This document shows positions 54,570-64,000 of a DNA stretch of 64,000 nucleotides, piece by piece. The notes beneath the pieces were generated by a model. That model ran no database searches, was not told where the DNA came from, and saw only the letters and a program-made list of their open reading frames with translations. Location: positions 1 through 64,000 of the forward strand of contig NZ_BBWK01000066.1 of the NCBI RefSeq assembly GCF_001463765.1, in the 5' to 3' direction. How positions within the stretch are numbered: the first letter of the stretch is position 1; the number at the start of each line of letters is the position of its first letter. The translations under genes were made by a program, and so were the position numbers. The stretch comes from Aureimonas sp. AU4. GTDB taxonomy: Bacteria > Pseudomonadota > Alphaproteobacteria > Rhizobiales > Rhizobiaceae.

Positions 54570-55423
54570 CAGCCCTCGATCCCCGCCTCAACGCCATTCG
54601 TCCCGATCTCGCCGACGCGCGCCTGCGCGGCCGCGTCGAGGCCCGCCACTTCGCACAAGGGCGCGAGGCTTGCGTGCGCACGCCGGTGGCCGACCTGCGC
54701 CGGCGCGCGGGCTCGGACCAGCCCCTCGAAACCCAGGCGCTCTTCGGCGAGGCCGTGCGCGTCTTCGAGGACGACGGCGAGGGCTGGAGCTGGGTGCAGC
54801 TCGAGCGCGATCGCTATGTCGGCTGGATGCCGAGCGCTTCGCTCGTCGACGGCGCGCCGCCTGCGGCCACGCACCGCGTCCGCACATCCCGCACGCTGGT
54901 CTTCCCCGGCCCCGACATCAAGCAGCCCCCCATGCACGACCTGCCGCTGGGGGCGAGGGTACGGGCGAGGGGGGAGGCCGAGGACCGCAACGCGCGATAC
55001 GCCCTGATCGAGCCCTTCGGCGCGGTGGTGATGCAGCATCTGGAGCCTGCGGACGCGGTCGCCCCGGACTTCGTGGCAGTGGCCGAGCTCTTTCTGGGCG
55101 TGCCCTATCTCTGGGGCGGCAAGTCGGCGCTCGGCATCGACTGCTCGGGGCTCGTGCAGCTGGCGCTGGCGCAGGGCGGCCTCGAGGCGCCGCGCGACAC
55201 CGACCTCCAGTTCCGCGACCTCGGCACGGCATTGCCCGATGGAGGGGGCCTCCAGCGCGGCGACCTCGCCTTCTGGCCCGGCCATGTCGGCATCATGCTG
55301 GACGGCGAGCGCCTGCTCCACGCCAACGCCCACCACATGATGACGGCGGTCGAGCCGCTCGCCGAGGCGGTCGCGCGCACGAGCGCCAAGGGCACGGCGT
55401 TCCTCGGCCTCAAGCGCCTCTGA
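54566..55423 (+). CDS. NlpC/P60 (C40) cysteine peptidase with SH3 domains
   Basis: 285 residues with no signal peptide. Two SH3b-like modules (about 40-95 and 105-160; RYVGWMPSASL is a typical SH3b end) precede the catalytic domain. The triad is C193 in GIDCSGLVQLAL, H240 in WPGHVGIML and H252 in LHANAHHM. The layout is that of cytoplasmic dipeptidyl-peptidase VI/YkfC-type enzymes, which cut gamma-D-Glu-diamino acid bonds of imported cell-wall peptides. Coupled to the MarR gene (ATGA). With the M17 aminopeptidase upstream and the peptide importer downstream it suggests murein-peptide recycling; this is inference. Confidence 0.92.
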   Translation: MTALDPRLNAIRPDLADARLRGRVEARHFAQGREACVRTPVADLRRRAGSDQPLETQALFGEAVRVFEDDGEGWSWVQLERDRYVGWMPSASLVDGAPPAATHRVRTSRTLVFPGPDIKQPPMHDLPLGARVRARGEAEDRNARYALIEPFGAVVMQHLEPADAVAPDFVAVAELFLGVPYLWGGKSALGIDCSGLVQLALAQGGLEAPRDTDLQFRDLGTALPDGGGLQRGDLAFWPGHVGIMLDGERLLHANAHHMMTAVEPLAEAVARTSAKGTAFLGLKRL

Positions 55424-55468
55424 CGGCTTCGGGGCGCGGCGATTCCCGCCGCGCCGCCGCGCCCGGCG

Positions 55469-56413
55469 TCAGTATCCCGCGCGCCGGTCCACCACGTGCC
55501 GCAGCGGCTCACCGCGCCGGTGGGCCGCGATCTGCTGGGTGATCAGCGGGGCAAGCGCCGCCGGGTCCGAGGAGGCGGCGGCGTGCGGCGTCACGAAGAC
55601 GCGCGGGTGACGCCAGAGCGGGCTGTCCTGGGGAAGCGGCTCGCGCTCGAACACGTCGAGCGAGACCTCCATCAGGCGGTTGTCGTTGAGAGCGCGCAGG
55701 ATCGCCGAGTCGCGCTGCAGCGCGCCGCGCCCCGCGTTGATGAGGACGGGCGTGCCGAGCGGCGTCTCGCGCTTCAGGCGCGACAGGAACTCGTCGTCGA
55801 TCAGCCCGCGCGTCTCGGCCGTGAGCGGCAGCAGCACGACGAGGATGTCGGAGCGCGCGAGAACCTCGCCAAGCCCGTCCTCTCCATGGAAGGTCTCGAC
55901 GCCTTCGACCTCGCGCGGTCCCCGGCTCCAGCCGATCACCGGGAAGCCCATGAGGCGCAGCTTGGCGGCGGCGTCCCGGCCGAGTTCGCCGAGGCCGAGC
56001 ACGCCCACCGTCACCTCGGCCGCCGCCGGCTGGCGCCGCTCGTTCCAGATGCCGACGGCCTGCTGCGCCCGGTAGGTCGCCCCGCGCCGCAGATGGTCGA
56101 GCGCGCGCCAGACGACGTATTCGCTCATGCGGTTGGTGAGGTCGGGCGCCACGATTCGCACCACGGGCACGGAGGCGGGAACGGTGCGGTCGGCGAGGAT
56201 ATGGTCGACGCCCGCTCCCAGCGAGAAGATGGCCTCGAGGTTCGGCAGCTCCGACAGGACGCTCGGCGGCTGTCGCCAGACCACGGCGTAGCGGATCGTC
56301 TCGTCGCGCGAGGAGGAGGGGCGCAGGACGATGGTTTCGCTGGGCGCGGCGCGCAGCATCGCGTCGCGCCAGCGCGTGGGATCGAAGCCTGTGACCGAAA
56401 GAAGGATGCTCAT
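55469..56413 (-). CDS. D-2-hydroxyacid dehydrogenase (GhrA-like)
   Basis: 314 residues from ATG 56413. The NAD(P)-binding motif GVLGLGELG lies in the middle, the catalytic Arg in NAGRGALQRD, the Glu in FEREPLP and the His in VTPHAAAS. This matches the glyoxylate/hydroxypyruvate reductase A group, which reduces glyoxylate or hydroxypyruvate. The start overlaps the stop of the Nudix gene (ATGA). It is the last gene of the minus-strand yej-Nudix operon. Confidence 0.9.
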   Translation of the reverse strand: MSILLSVTGFDPTRWRDAMLRAAPSETIVLRPSSSRDETIRYAVVWRQPPSVLSELPNLEAIFSLGAGVDHILADRTVPASVPVVRIVAPDLTNRMSEYVVWRALDHLRRGATYRAQQAVGIWNERRQPAAAEVTVGVLGLGELGRDAAAKLRLMGFPVIGWSRGPREVEGVETFHGEDGLGEVLARSDILVVLLPLTAETRGLIDDEFLSRLKRETPLGTPVLINAGRGALQRDSAILRALNDNRLMEVSLDVFEREPLPQDSPLWRHPRVFVTPHAAASSDPAALAPLITQQIAAHRRGEPLRHVVDRRAGY

Positions 56414-57059
56414 TCTGCGCCTTGCGTCGTCAGCGTGTCCTGGAGAAGCCGCGCCCTTTCGCGGCCGTGGCGTGCGAACCAGTGGGTCGCGCAAAGAAGA
56501 AAGCCGTTCTCGATCGCGCCCGCGTCCGCCGCCTCGACCAGCGCGTCGACGGGTGCCAGAAGCGGCAGGATGTCCTCGTGCTCCGAGGCGAGCCCCGCCG
56601 AGCCGGAAAGGTTCGAGGCGTCCACCAGCGCGAGGAAGAAGGTGATGCGCTCGTCGGTGAGGCCGGGCGAGGACAGCATGGAGAAGAGTTCCGACACCGC
56701 CAGCACGTCCAGCCCCGTTTCCTCGCGCAGCTCGCGCGCTGCGCTGTCCTGCGTCGCCTCGCCGTCGTCCACGAGCCCGGCGGGAAGCTCCAGGGGGGCC
56801 GCGTGAGGCGTCGAGAGCGCCGCGCCGATGCGGAACTGGCGGATCAGGACGATTGCGTCCTGGTCTGCGTCGTAGGGGATCACCACGGCTGCCCGGCCGC
56901 CGCGCATGACCTCGCGCCGCACCTGGAGCGCCTCGCCCTCGGCCAGGCGCTCGTGGCGCAGCTCGATCGCGTCGACCGGCCGGAAGCCGTCGAAGACGCG
57001 CGGTTCGTTCGTGATCGTGAAGTCGAGCGGCTGGTCCTCGAGCCGGCGCCGGTAGAGGC

Positions 57060-57063
<4 letters not shown>
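56410..57063 (-). CDS. Nudix hydrolase (ADP-ribose pyrophosphatase-like)
   Basis: 217 residues. The Nudix box is complete: GLVDDGEATQDSAARELREE followed by TGL, matching GX5EX7REUXEEXGU. PYDADQDAIVLIRQFRIG and LPAGLV are typical of ADP-ribose or nucleoside-diphosphate-sugar hydrolases. The start overlaps the yejF stop and its own stop overlaps the dehydrogenase start, so all three are coupled. Confidence 0.92.
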
Positions 57064-58712
<1,649 letters not shown>

Positions 58713-58727
58713 GGGCGGCTCGGGATT

Positions 58728-59771
58728 TCAGGCGAAGCGGGGCGGGGCGGCATGGACGTGATCGTGGCCGTGCTCATGGTCGTGGTCGTGATGGCCGCCC
58801 GCGTGGCGGTGGCCGTGCCCGCCGGAGCGGAGCGCGGCATCGACCGAACAGGGGTCGGCCGCCGCATCGGCGCAGGCGCCGCGCTCGATCTCCACGGTCG
58901 CGTGGCCGATCGCGAAGCGCTCCCGCAGCTCGGCCTTGATGCGCGCCACCGTGTCGCCCGCCACGCCGTCCGCGACGCAGGCGTGGAGGGTCGCGGCCCG
59001 GCGCTGGGGCGTCAGCATCCAGACATGGACATGATGGACGTTGGTGACGCCCGGAATGCGCGTCTCGATATGGCTTGCGACCGCCGGGCCATCGACGCCC
59101 GCCGGCGCGCCCTCCAGAAGCACGTGCGCGGACTGGCGCACGAGCCGTCCGGCATTGCCGAGGATGAGGAGGCAGACCAAGACCGAGAGGATCGGGTCGA
59201 TCGGCGTCCAGCCGGTGGCGAAGATGACGATCGCGGCCGCGATCGCCGCGACCGAGCCGAGGAGGTCGCCGAGCACGTGGAGCAGCGCGCCGCGCAGGTT
59301 GAGATCCTCCGCGTCGCCGCCGTGCAGGGCGAAGAAGGCGCCGATATTGACGAGGAGCCCGGCGATCGCGACCGCGAGCATCGGCCCGGCGAGGATCGGC
59401 GCGGGATCGGCGAGCCTTTCCCAAGCCTCGAAGAGGATGAAGCCGGCGATCGCGAAGAGTACGAGGCCGTTGGTATAGGCGACGAGCACCGAGAAGCGGT
59501 CGTAGCCGAAGGACCGACGCGCGTCGGCGGGGCGACGGGCGAGGCGGGCGGCAAACAGCGCCAGCAGCAGTCCCGCGAAATCCACCAGCATGTGGCCGGC
59601 ATCCGCCAGCAGCGCCAGCGAGCCCGACAGCCAGCCGCCCGCGGCCTCCACCACCATGAACGTGCCGGTGAGCCCGGCCGCGATCAGGAGCCGCCGCTCG
59701 CTCGCGCCATGGGCGTGATCGTGATGGTCGTGGCCGGAATGATCGCCGTGATCGTGCGCGTCGTGGCTCAT
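58728..59771 (-). CDS. CDF-family divalent metal efflux transporter
   Basis: 347 residues. A His-rich N-terminus (HDAHDHGDHSGHDHHDHAHG) and an even longer His/Asp-rich C-terminal tail flank six membrane helices and a cytoplasmic domain. The metal-site motifs are LLADAGHMLVD and LLHVLGDLLGS (both HxxxD). This is the ZitB/DmeF branch, exporting zinc, cobalt or similar in exchange for protons; the metal cannot be fixed by sequence. It sits in line between yejE and yejF with gaps of 4 and 15 bases, so it should be co-transcribed with the peptide importer. Confidence 0.94.
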   Translation of the reverse strand: MSHDAHDHGDHSGHDHHDHAHGASERRLLIAAGLTGTFMVVEAAGGWLSGSLALLADAGHMLVDFAGLLLALFAARLARRPADARRSFGYDRFSVLVAYTNGLVLFAIAGFILFEAWERLADPAPILAGPMLAVAIAGLLVNIGAFFALHGGDAEDLNLRGALLHVLGDLLGSVAAIAAAIVIFATGWTPIDPILSVLVCLLILGNAGRLVRQSAHVLLEGAPAGVDGPAVASHIETRIPGVTNVHHVHVWMLTPQRRAATLHACVADGVAGDTVARIKAELRERFAIGHATVEIERGACADAAADPCSVDAALRSGGHGHRHAGGHHDHDHEHGHDHVHAAPPRFA

Positions 59772-59775
59772 GGGA

Positions 59776-61011
59776 TCATCCGAAGCTCTTGCGGGGGTCG
59801 AAGGCGTCGCGCACCGCCTCTCCGACGAAGACGAGCAGCGACAGCATGAGCGACAGGACCACGAAGCCCGAGATGCCGAGCCAGGGGGCCTGGAGGTTGT
59901 TGCGCCCCTGCGAGAGGAGCTCGCCCAAGGAGGGCGAACCCGGCGGCAGGCCGAAGCCGAGGAAGTCGAGAGAGGTCAGCGTCGTGATCGAGCCGTTCAG
60001 GATGAAGGGCAGGAAGGTCAGCGTCGCGACCATGGCGTTGGGCAGGAGGTGGCGGCCCATGATGGTCCAGTCGCCGACGCCCAGCGCGCGAGCGGCATTG
60101 ACGTATTCGAAGTTGCGCGCCCGCAGGAACTCGGCGCGCACGACGCCGACGAAGGCCACCCAGGAGAAGAGCAGCATGATGCCAAGCAGGATCCAGAAGC
60201 CCGGCGGCAGGATCGCGGCGACGATCAGCAGGAGGTAGAGGACCGGGATCGAACTCCAGATCTCGATGAAGCGCTGGAAGACGAGGTCGACCCAGCCGCC
60301 GAAATAGCCCTGCACCGCGCCCGCGAAGACGCCGATCACCGCGCTGGCTGCCGTCAGGATCAGGCCGAACAGCACCGAGATGCGAAAGCCGTAGATGAGG
60401 CGGGCCAGGACGTCGCGCGCCTGGTCGTCGGTGCCGAGCCAGTTCCAGTTGCCGAGGGTGCAGTTGGGATCGCTCACCCCTTGCGGATAGCGCGCGCAGA
60501 GCTCCTCCTTCGAGAAGGTCCAGGAGGGCGGCGAGGGAGCGGGCGAGGGGATCTCGTTGTTGACGCTGTTGTACGAGTAGCGGATCGGGGGCCAGAGGGC
60601 CCAGCCGTTTGCGGCGATCTCGTTCTGGATGAAGGGGTCGCGGTAGTCGGTGACCGGCAGGAAGCCGCCGAAGACCTCTTCCGGATAGTCGCGGAAGACC
60701 GGCGTGTAGTACTCGCCCTTGTAGGATACGAGGATCGGCCGGTCGTTGGCGACGAACTCGGCGCCGAGCGTGACGACGAAGAGCGCGAGGAAGATCCAGA
60801 GCGACCACCAGCCGCGCCGGTGCGCCTTGAAGTTGCGCCAGCGCCGCTGGTTGAGGGGCGAGAGGCGCGCGCCCTTCGTGACGAGGGCGGGCGGCGCCAT
60901 CTGCGCGAGGCCACCCGCGTCGGCCTGCGCCTGCGCCGCCACGACGCCTTCCGGTGCCGCGTCGTGACGCAGACGATCCTCGCGGGGGCTGTCCGGGGTG
61001 CGGTCCGCCAT
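59776..61011 (-). CDS. yejE: Peptide ABC importer permease YejE
   Basis: 411 residues from ATG 61011. A polar N-terminal tail of about 65 residues leads to the first helix (WWSLWIFLALFVVTLGAEFV), a large periplasmic region (ANDRPILVSYKGEYYTPVFR, typical of YejE) and then the transport domain with the EAA-like loop ARNFEYVNAARALGVGDWTI. The family pairs with YejB. It starts 2 bases after yejB ends. Confidence 0.94.
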   Translation of the reverse strand: MADRTPDSPREDRLRHDAAPEGVVAAQAQADAGGLAQMAPPALVTKGARLSPLNQRRWRNFKAHRRGWWSLWIFLALFVVTLGAEFVANDRPILVSYKGEYYTPVFRDYPEEVFGGFLPVTDYRDPFIQNEIAANGWALWPPIRYSYNSVNNEIPSPAPSPPSWTFSKEELCARYPQGVSDPNCTLGNWNWLGTDDQARDVLARLIYGFRISVLFGLILTAASAVIGVFAGAVQGYFGGWVDLVFQRFIEIWSSIPVLYLLLIVAAILPPGFWILLGIMLLFSWVAFVGVVRAEFLRARNFEYVNAARALGVGDWTIMGRHLLPNAMVATLTFLPFILNGSITTLTSLDFLGFGLPPGSPSLGELLSQGRNNLQAPWLGISGFVVLSLMLSLLVFVGEAVRDAFDPRKSFG

Positions 61012-61013
61012 GT

Positions 61014-62096
61014 TCAGGAGCCCCGCCGCTCGAAGTCGATGCGCGGATCGATCCAGGTGTAGGTGAGGTCGGAGAGCAGCGTCGTCAGGAGCCCGATCAG
61101 CGAGAAGATGTAGAGGGTCGCGAAGACCACGGGATAGTCGCGCTTGTAGATGCTCTCGAACGAGAGAAGGCCCAGCCCGTCCAGCGAGAAGATGGTCTCG
61201 ATCAGGAGCGAGCCGGCGAAGAAGGAGGAGATGAAGGCGCCGGGAAAGCCCGCCACGATGATCAGCATGGCGTTGCGGAAGACGTGGCCGTAGAGGACGC
61301 GCCGCTCGGTCAGGCCCTTGGCGCGCGCGGTGGTGACGTACTGCTTGCGGATCTCGTCGAGGAACGAGTTCTTGGTAAGGAGCGTCGTCGTGGCGAAGGC
61401 CGAGAGCGAGAGCGCGATCAGCGGCAGCGTCAGGTGCCAGAAGTAGTCCGCGATGCGCGCCGGCCAGGACAGCTGCGCCCAGTTGTCGGAGGTGAGGCCG
61501 CGAAGCGGGAACCAGTCGAGGAACGAGCCGCCCGCGAAGAGGACGATCAGGAGCACCGCGAACAGGAAGCCGGGAATGGCGTAGGCGACGATGATGACGC
61601 CGCTCGTCCACGTGTCGAAGCGCGAGCCCTCCTTGAGCGCCTTGCGGATGCCGAGCGGGATCGAGATCGCGTAGGAGAGGAGCGTGATCCAGAGGCCCAG
61701 CGAGATCGAGACCGGCAGCTTCTGCCGGATCAGGTCGACGACGGTGGCGTTCGAGAAGAAGCTCGTGCCGAAGTCGAAGCGCGCGTAGTTCCAGATCATC
61801 TCTCCGAAGCGCTGGAGCGGCGGCTTGTCGAAGCCGAACTGCTGTTCGAGCCGCTTGATGAACTCGGGGTCGAGGCCCTGAGCCCCCCGGTAGCTGGAGC
61901 TCTCGCTGGATGCCGCCACCGTGTCGCCGCCACCGCCGCCCAGGCGCTCGCCCGCGCCGCCCTGGCCCTGGAGCGAGGCGACCACGCTCTCCACCGGGCC
62001 GCCGGGCGCGAACTGGATCACCAGGAACGACACCGCCATGATGCCGAACAGCGTCGGGATCATCAGGAGAAGGCGTCGGAGGATATAGGCGGCCAT
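61014..62096 (-). CDS. yejB: Peptide ABC importer permease YejB
   Basis: 360 residues from ATG 62096. [20 protein letters not shown] is the standard start of DppB/YejB-type permeases; the insert with a Gly/Ser-rich stretch (residues ~45-70) and [20 protein letters not shown] is characteristic of YejB. The coupling loop reads [15 protein letters not shown]. It lies 38 bp downstream of yejA. Confidence 0.94.
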   Translation of the reverse strand: MAAYILRRLLLMIPTLFGIMAVSFLVIQFAPGGPVESVVASLQGQGGAGERLGGGGGDTVAASSESSSYRGAQGLDPEFIKRLEQQFGFDKPPLQRFGEMIWNYARFDFGTSFFSNATVVDLIRQKLPVSISLGLWITLLSYAISIPLGIRKALKEGSRFDTWTSGVIIVAYAIPGFLFAVLLIVLFAGGSFLDWFPLRGLTSDNWAQLSWPARIADYFWHLTLPLIALSLSAFATTTLLTKNSFLDEIRKQYVTTARAKGLTERRVLYGHVFRNAMLIIVAGFPGAFISSFFAGSLLIETIFSLDGLGLLSFESIYKRDYPVVFATLYIFSLIGLLTTLLSDLTYTWIDPRIDFERRGS

Positions 62097-62134
62097 AGAG
62101 GATTCCGTGTGGGGGCTCGGCGGTCGGCGGCCCG

Positions 62135-64000
62135 TCAGGCCCGGCCGATCGCCTTGGCCTTGGCCTCGTCGTACCACCAGAGCCGTTCCGCCGGAAACCC
62201 GTAATCGGGCTTGGCGGCGGGGCGGCCGAACATGTCCCACCAGGCCATGGCGTGCCCTTGCGCGTGGATGTTGGGGATCCAGTCGAGCCGGGCACGCAAG
62301 GTCCGGTCGAGGCAGCGCATGAGCGTGTCGAGCTGGCCCCTCGTCCTCGCCTCGCCGATGGCAGCCAGAAGCGCGTCGACACCGGGGTCGGCCATGCCGG
62401 GATAGTTGTAGGAGCCGTTCCGATCACGCGTCTGCGACCCGAAGAAGAGCTGGAGGCTCTCGCGCGTCGGCGTGCCGTTCAAGGAGAAGCGCGCGAGCAC
62501 CATGTCGAAGTCGAAGCGGTTCAGCCGGTCCTGGTACTGCGAGGCATCCACCACGCGCATGGTCGCGTCGATGCCCAGAAGCCGCATCGTCTCCACCATC
62601 TTGCCGTAGACTCGGGCCTGCTCGGGGTCGTTCAGCATGTATTCCAGCGTGAAGCGCTCGCCGCTCGCGTTGACGAGCGAGCCGCCGGAGCGTGTCCAGC
62701 CGGCCTCCGACAGAAGTCTCGCCGCCTCCTGGAGCAGCCTGCGGTCGCGGCCCGATCCGTCCGACACGGGCTGGCGCCACACCTCGCCGAAGACCTCGGG
62801 CGGCAGCTGCGCGCGCAGGGGCTCGAGGACGGCGAGCTCATCGGGCGAGGGCGACCCGGTCGCCACGTAGGTCGAGAGCTGGAAGGGCGAGTCGGAATGC
62901 TCGCGCAAGGAGAACAGGAGGTTGGCGTTGGTCCACTCGAAGTCGAAGCACAGGTTGATCGCGCGGCGCACGCGCGCGTCGGCGAAGCGCGCGCGGCGCT
63001 GGTTCAGCGCCCAGCACTGGAAGTTCGGCCACTTCTCCTCGGGCAGGATTTGCCGGACGACCCGCCCCTCGCGCACGGCGGGAAAGTCGTACTCGTTGGC
63101 CCAGGCGCGCGTGGTGAACTCCTCGCGAAGCGTGGTGTCGCCCTTCTTGAAGGCCTCCAGCGCCGTCTGCCGGTCGCGGAAGAACTCGACGCGGATCGTC
63201 CCGAAATGGTCGAGCCCGCGGGCGAACGGCATGTCGCGCGCCCAGTAGTCCTCGCGCCGCTCGTATTCGACGAAGCGGCCGGGAATGAAGGCGCCGATCC
63301 GGTAGGGCCCAGAGCCGGGGATCGGGTCGAAGCCGCCCTGGCGGAAGGGACGGTTCGCGAAGAAGCCCTGCGGCACCACCGGCAGCGACAGCGTGGCGAG
63401 CGCGGTCGGGAGCGTCTGCCGGCCGGAGAACCGAAGGACCACGGTCCGCTCGTCCTCGGCCGTCGCCTCTTCCAGCTCGGCCAGGGCGACAAGAAGGCTC
63501 GGGTGTCCCTCCTCCTTCATCGAGCGGTAGGAGAAGGCGACGTCGGCGGCCGTGACGGGGTCACCGGTCGAGAAGCGGGCTTGCGGTCGCAGGCGGAAGC
63601 GGAACGTGTTCTCGTCCGCCGAGACCGTGACGCTTTCCGCCAGCTGACCGTAGAGTCCGTCCGGCTCATCCAGCGAGCCGACCATCAGCCCGTCGTAGAG
63701 ATATTCGATGCGCGGCGGCGCGTTGCCCTGGAGGACGAAGGTGTTGAACGTGTCGAACGTGTCGGGCGCCTGGTTGAGGATCCAGTAGGGCGCCGTGAAG
63801 ACGACGCGCCCGCCCTTCGGGGCGTCCGGGGTCGCGTAGCCGAAATGCGTGTAGTCCGGGCCGTAGCGCAGGTCGCCGAAGGCCGAGAGCCCATGGAGCG
63901 GCGTGTCCTTCGCAAGGGCCGCGAAGGCGCGAGGGGGCAGCGCGCCGGCGGCCAGCGCGCCGAACGCCAGCTGGCCGAAGCCGCGACGGGTGAAGCGGGC
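62135..64000 (-). CDS. yejA: Peptide ABC importer binding protein YejA (N-terminus cut by window)
   Basis: 622 codons visible; the open frame continues past the right edge, so the first few residues are missing. The visible N-terminus ([20 protein letters not shown]) carries a twin-arginine RRGF and a hydrophobic stretch, suggesting Tat export. It then has the SBP_bac_5 body of a large oligopeptide-binding protein ([63 protein letters not shown]), closest to YejA. It delivers peptides to YejB/E/F. First gene of the minus-strand operon. Confidence 0.93.
   Translation of the reverse strand, partial: ARFTRRGFGQLAFGALAAGALPPRAFAALAKDTPLHGLSAFGDLRYGPDYTHFGYATPDAPKGGRVVFTAPYWILNQAPDTFDTFNTFVLQGNAPPRIEYLYDGLMVGSLDEPDGLYGQLAESVTVSADENTFRFRLRPQARFSTGDPVTAADVAFSYRSMKEEGHPSLLVALAELEEATAEDERTVVLRFSGRQTLPTALATLSLPVVPQGFFANRPFRQGGFDPIPGSGPYRIGAFIPGRFVEYERREDYWARDMPFARGLDHFGTIRVEFFRDRQTALEAFKKGDTTLREEFTTRAWANEYDFPAVREGRVVRQILPEEKWPNFQCWALNQRRARFADARVRRAINLCFDFEWTNANLLFSLREHSDSPFQLSTYVATGSPSPDELAVLEPLRAQLPPEVFGEVWRQPVSDGSGRDRRLLQEAARLLSEAGWTRSGGSLVNASGERFTLEYMLNDPEQARVYGKMVETMRLLGIDATMRVVDASQYQDRLNRFDFDMVLARFSLNGTPTRESLQLFFGSQTRDRNGSYNYPGMADPGVDALLAAIGEARTRGQLDTLMRCLDRTLRARLDWIPNIHAQGHAMAWWDMFGRPAAKPDYGFPAERLWWYDEAKAKAIGRA

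Overview
The window looks like chromosomal DNA of an alphaproteobacterium, most likely of the order Hyphomicrobiales (Rhizobiales). The reasons are high GC, a tad/cpa pilus locus, a YejABEF-type peptide importer, HisKA_2 signalling, a rhizobial-style nucleoside ABC importer and many GTGA/ATGA-coupled gene pairs. Family or genus (for example Aurantimonadaceae) is inference only. No rRNA, tRNA or CRISPR was seen.

Left part (1-10340): a patchwork of single genes that is visibly less GC-rich in places. It holds a metallo-beta-lactamase-fold hydrolase, a DUF4142 protein, a manganese catalase, two small unknown proteins, a HAD phosphatase, an FNT-family channel, an SMP-30/gluconolactonase and a HisKA_2 histidine kinase coupled to a single-domain response regulator. 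A decayed IS3-family element with recognisable terminal inverted repeats (8913-10006) follows, then an AT-rich leader.

Cellulose region (10341-19075): bcsA (with PilZ), bcsB, bcsZ and a TPR protein lacking the BcsC barrel form a tightly coupled operon. Immediately downstream is an RTX-type protein built from three gapless 83-residue super-repeats.

Sugar uptake (19300-25598): a LacI-family regulator with two operator-like repeats 20 bp apart upstream, and a third copy of the same motif in front of a ribose-type ABC importer (binding protein, double ATPase, permease). A cytoplasmic 455-residue protein of unknown function ends the unit. A hairpin separates it from a convergent second metallo-beta-lactamase-fold gene.

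Pantothenate genes panC-panB (27230-28923) are followed by a nucleoside salvage block (29591-42311). This has a nucleoside hydrolase and an importer ATPase with two permeases (a VOC gene sits between ATPase and permeases, and no binding protein is present). After these come cdd, a purine nucleoside phosphorylase, deoC and deoA on the plus strand; deoB, add, upp and an aspartic-protease-like gene are convergent on the minus strand. Together they import nucleosides, strip or phosphorolyse them and feed bases and (deoxy)ribose phosphates into metabolism.

Pilus block (42389-52728): a stand-alone pilus/secretin N-domain protein diverges from flp-cpaABCDEF-tadBC, with a tadD-like TPR lipoprotein convergent at the end. 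The right end (52828-64000) holds an M17 aminopeptidase, a MarR regulator and an NlpC/P60 peptidase on the plus strand. The minus strand carries a yejABEF peptide importer with a CDF metal-efflux gene inserted between yejE and yejF, followed by a Nudix hydrolase and a hydroxyacid dehydrogenase. yejA runs off the right edge.
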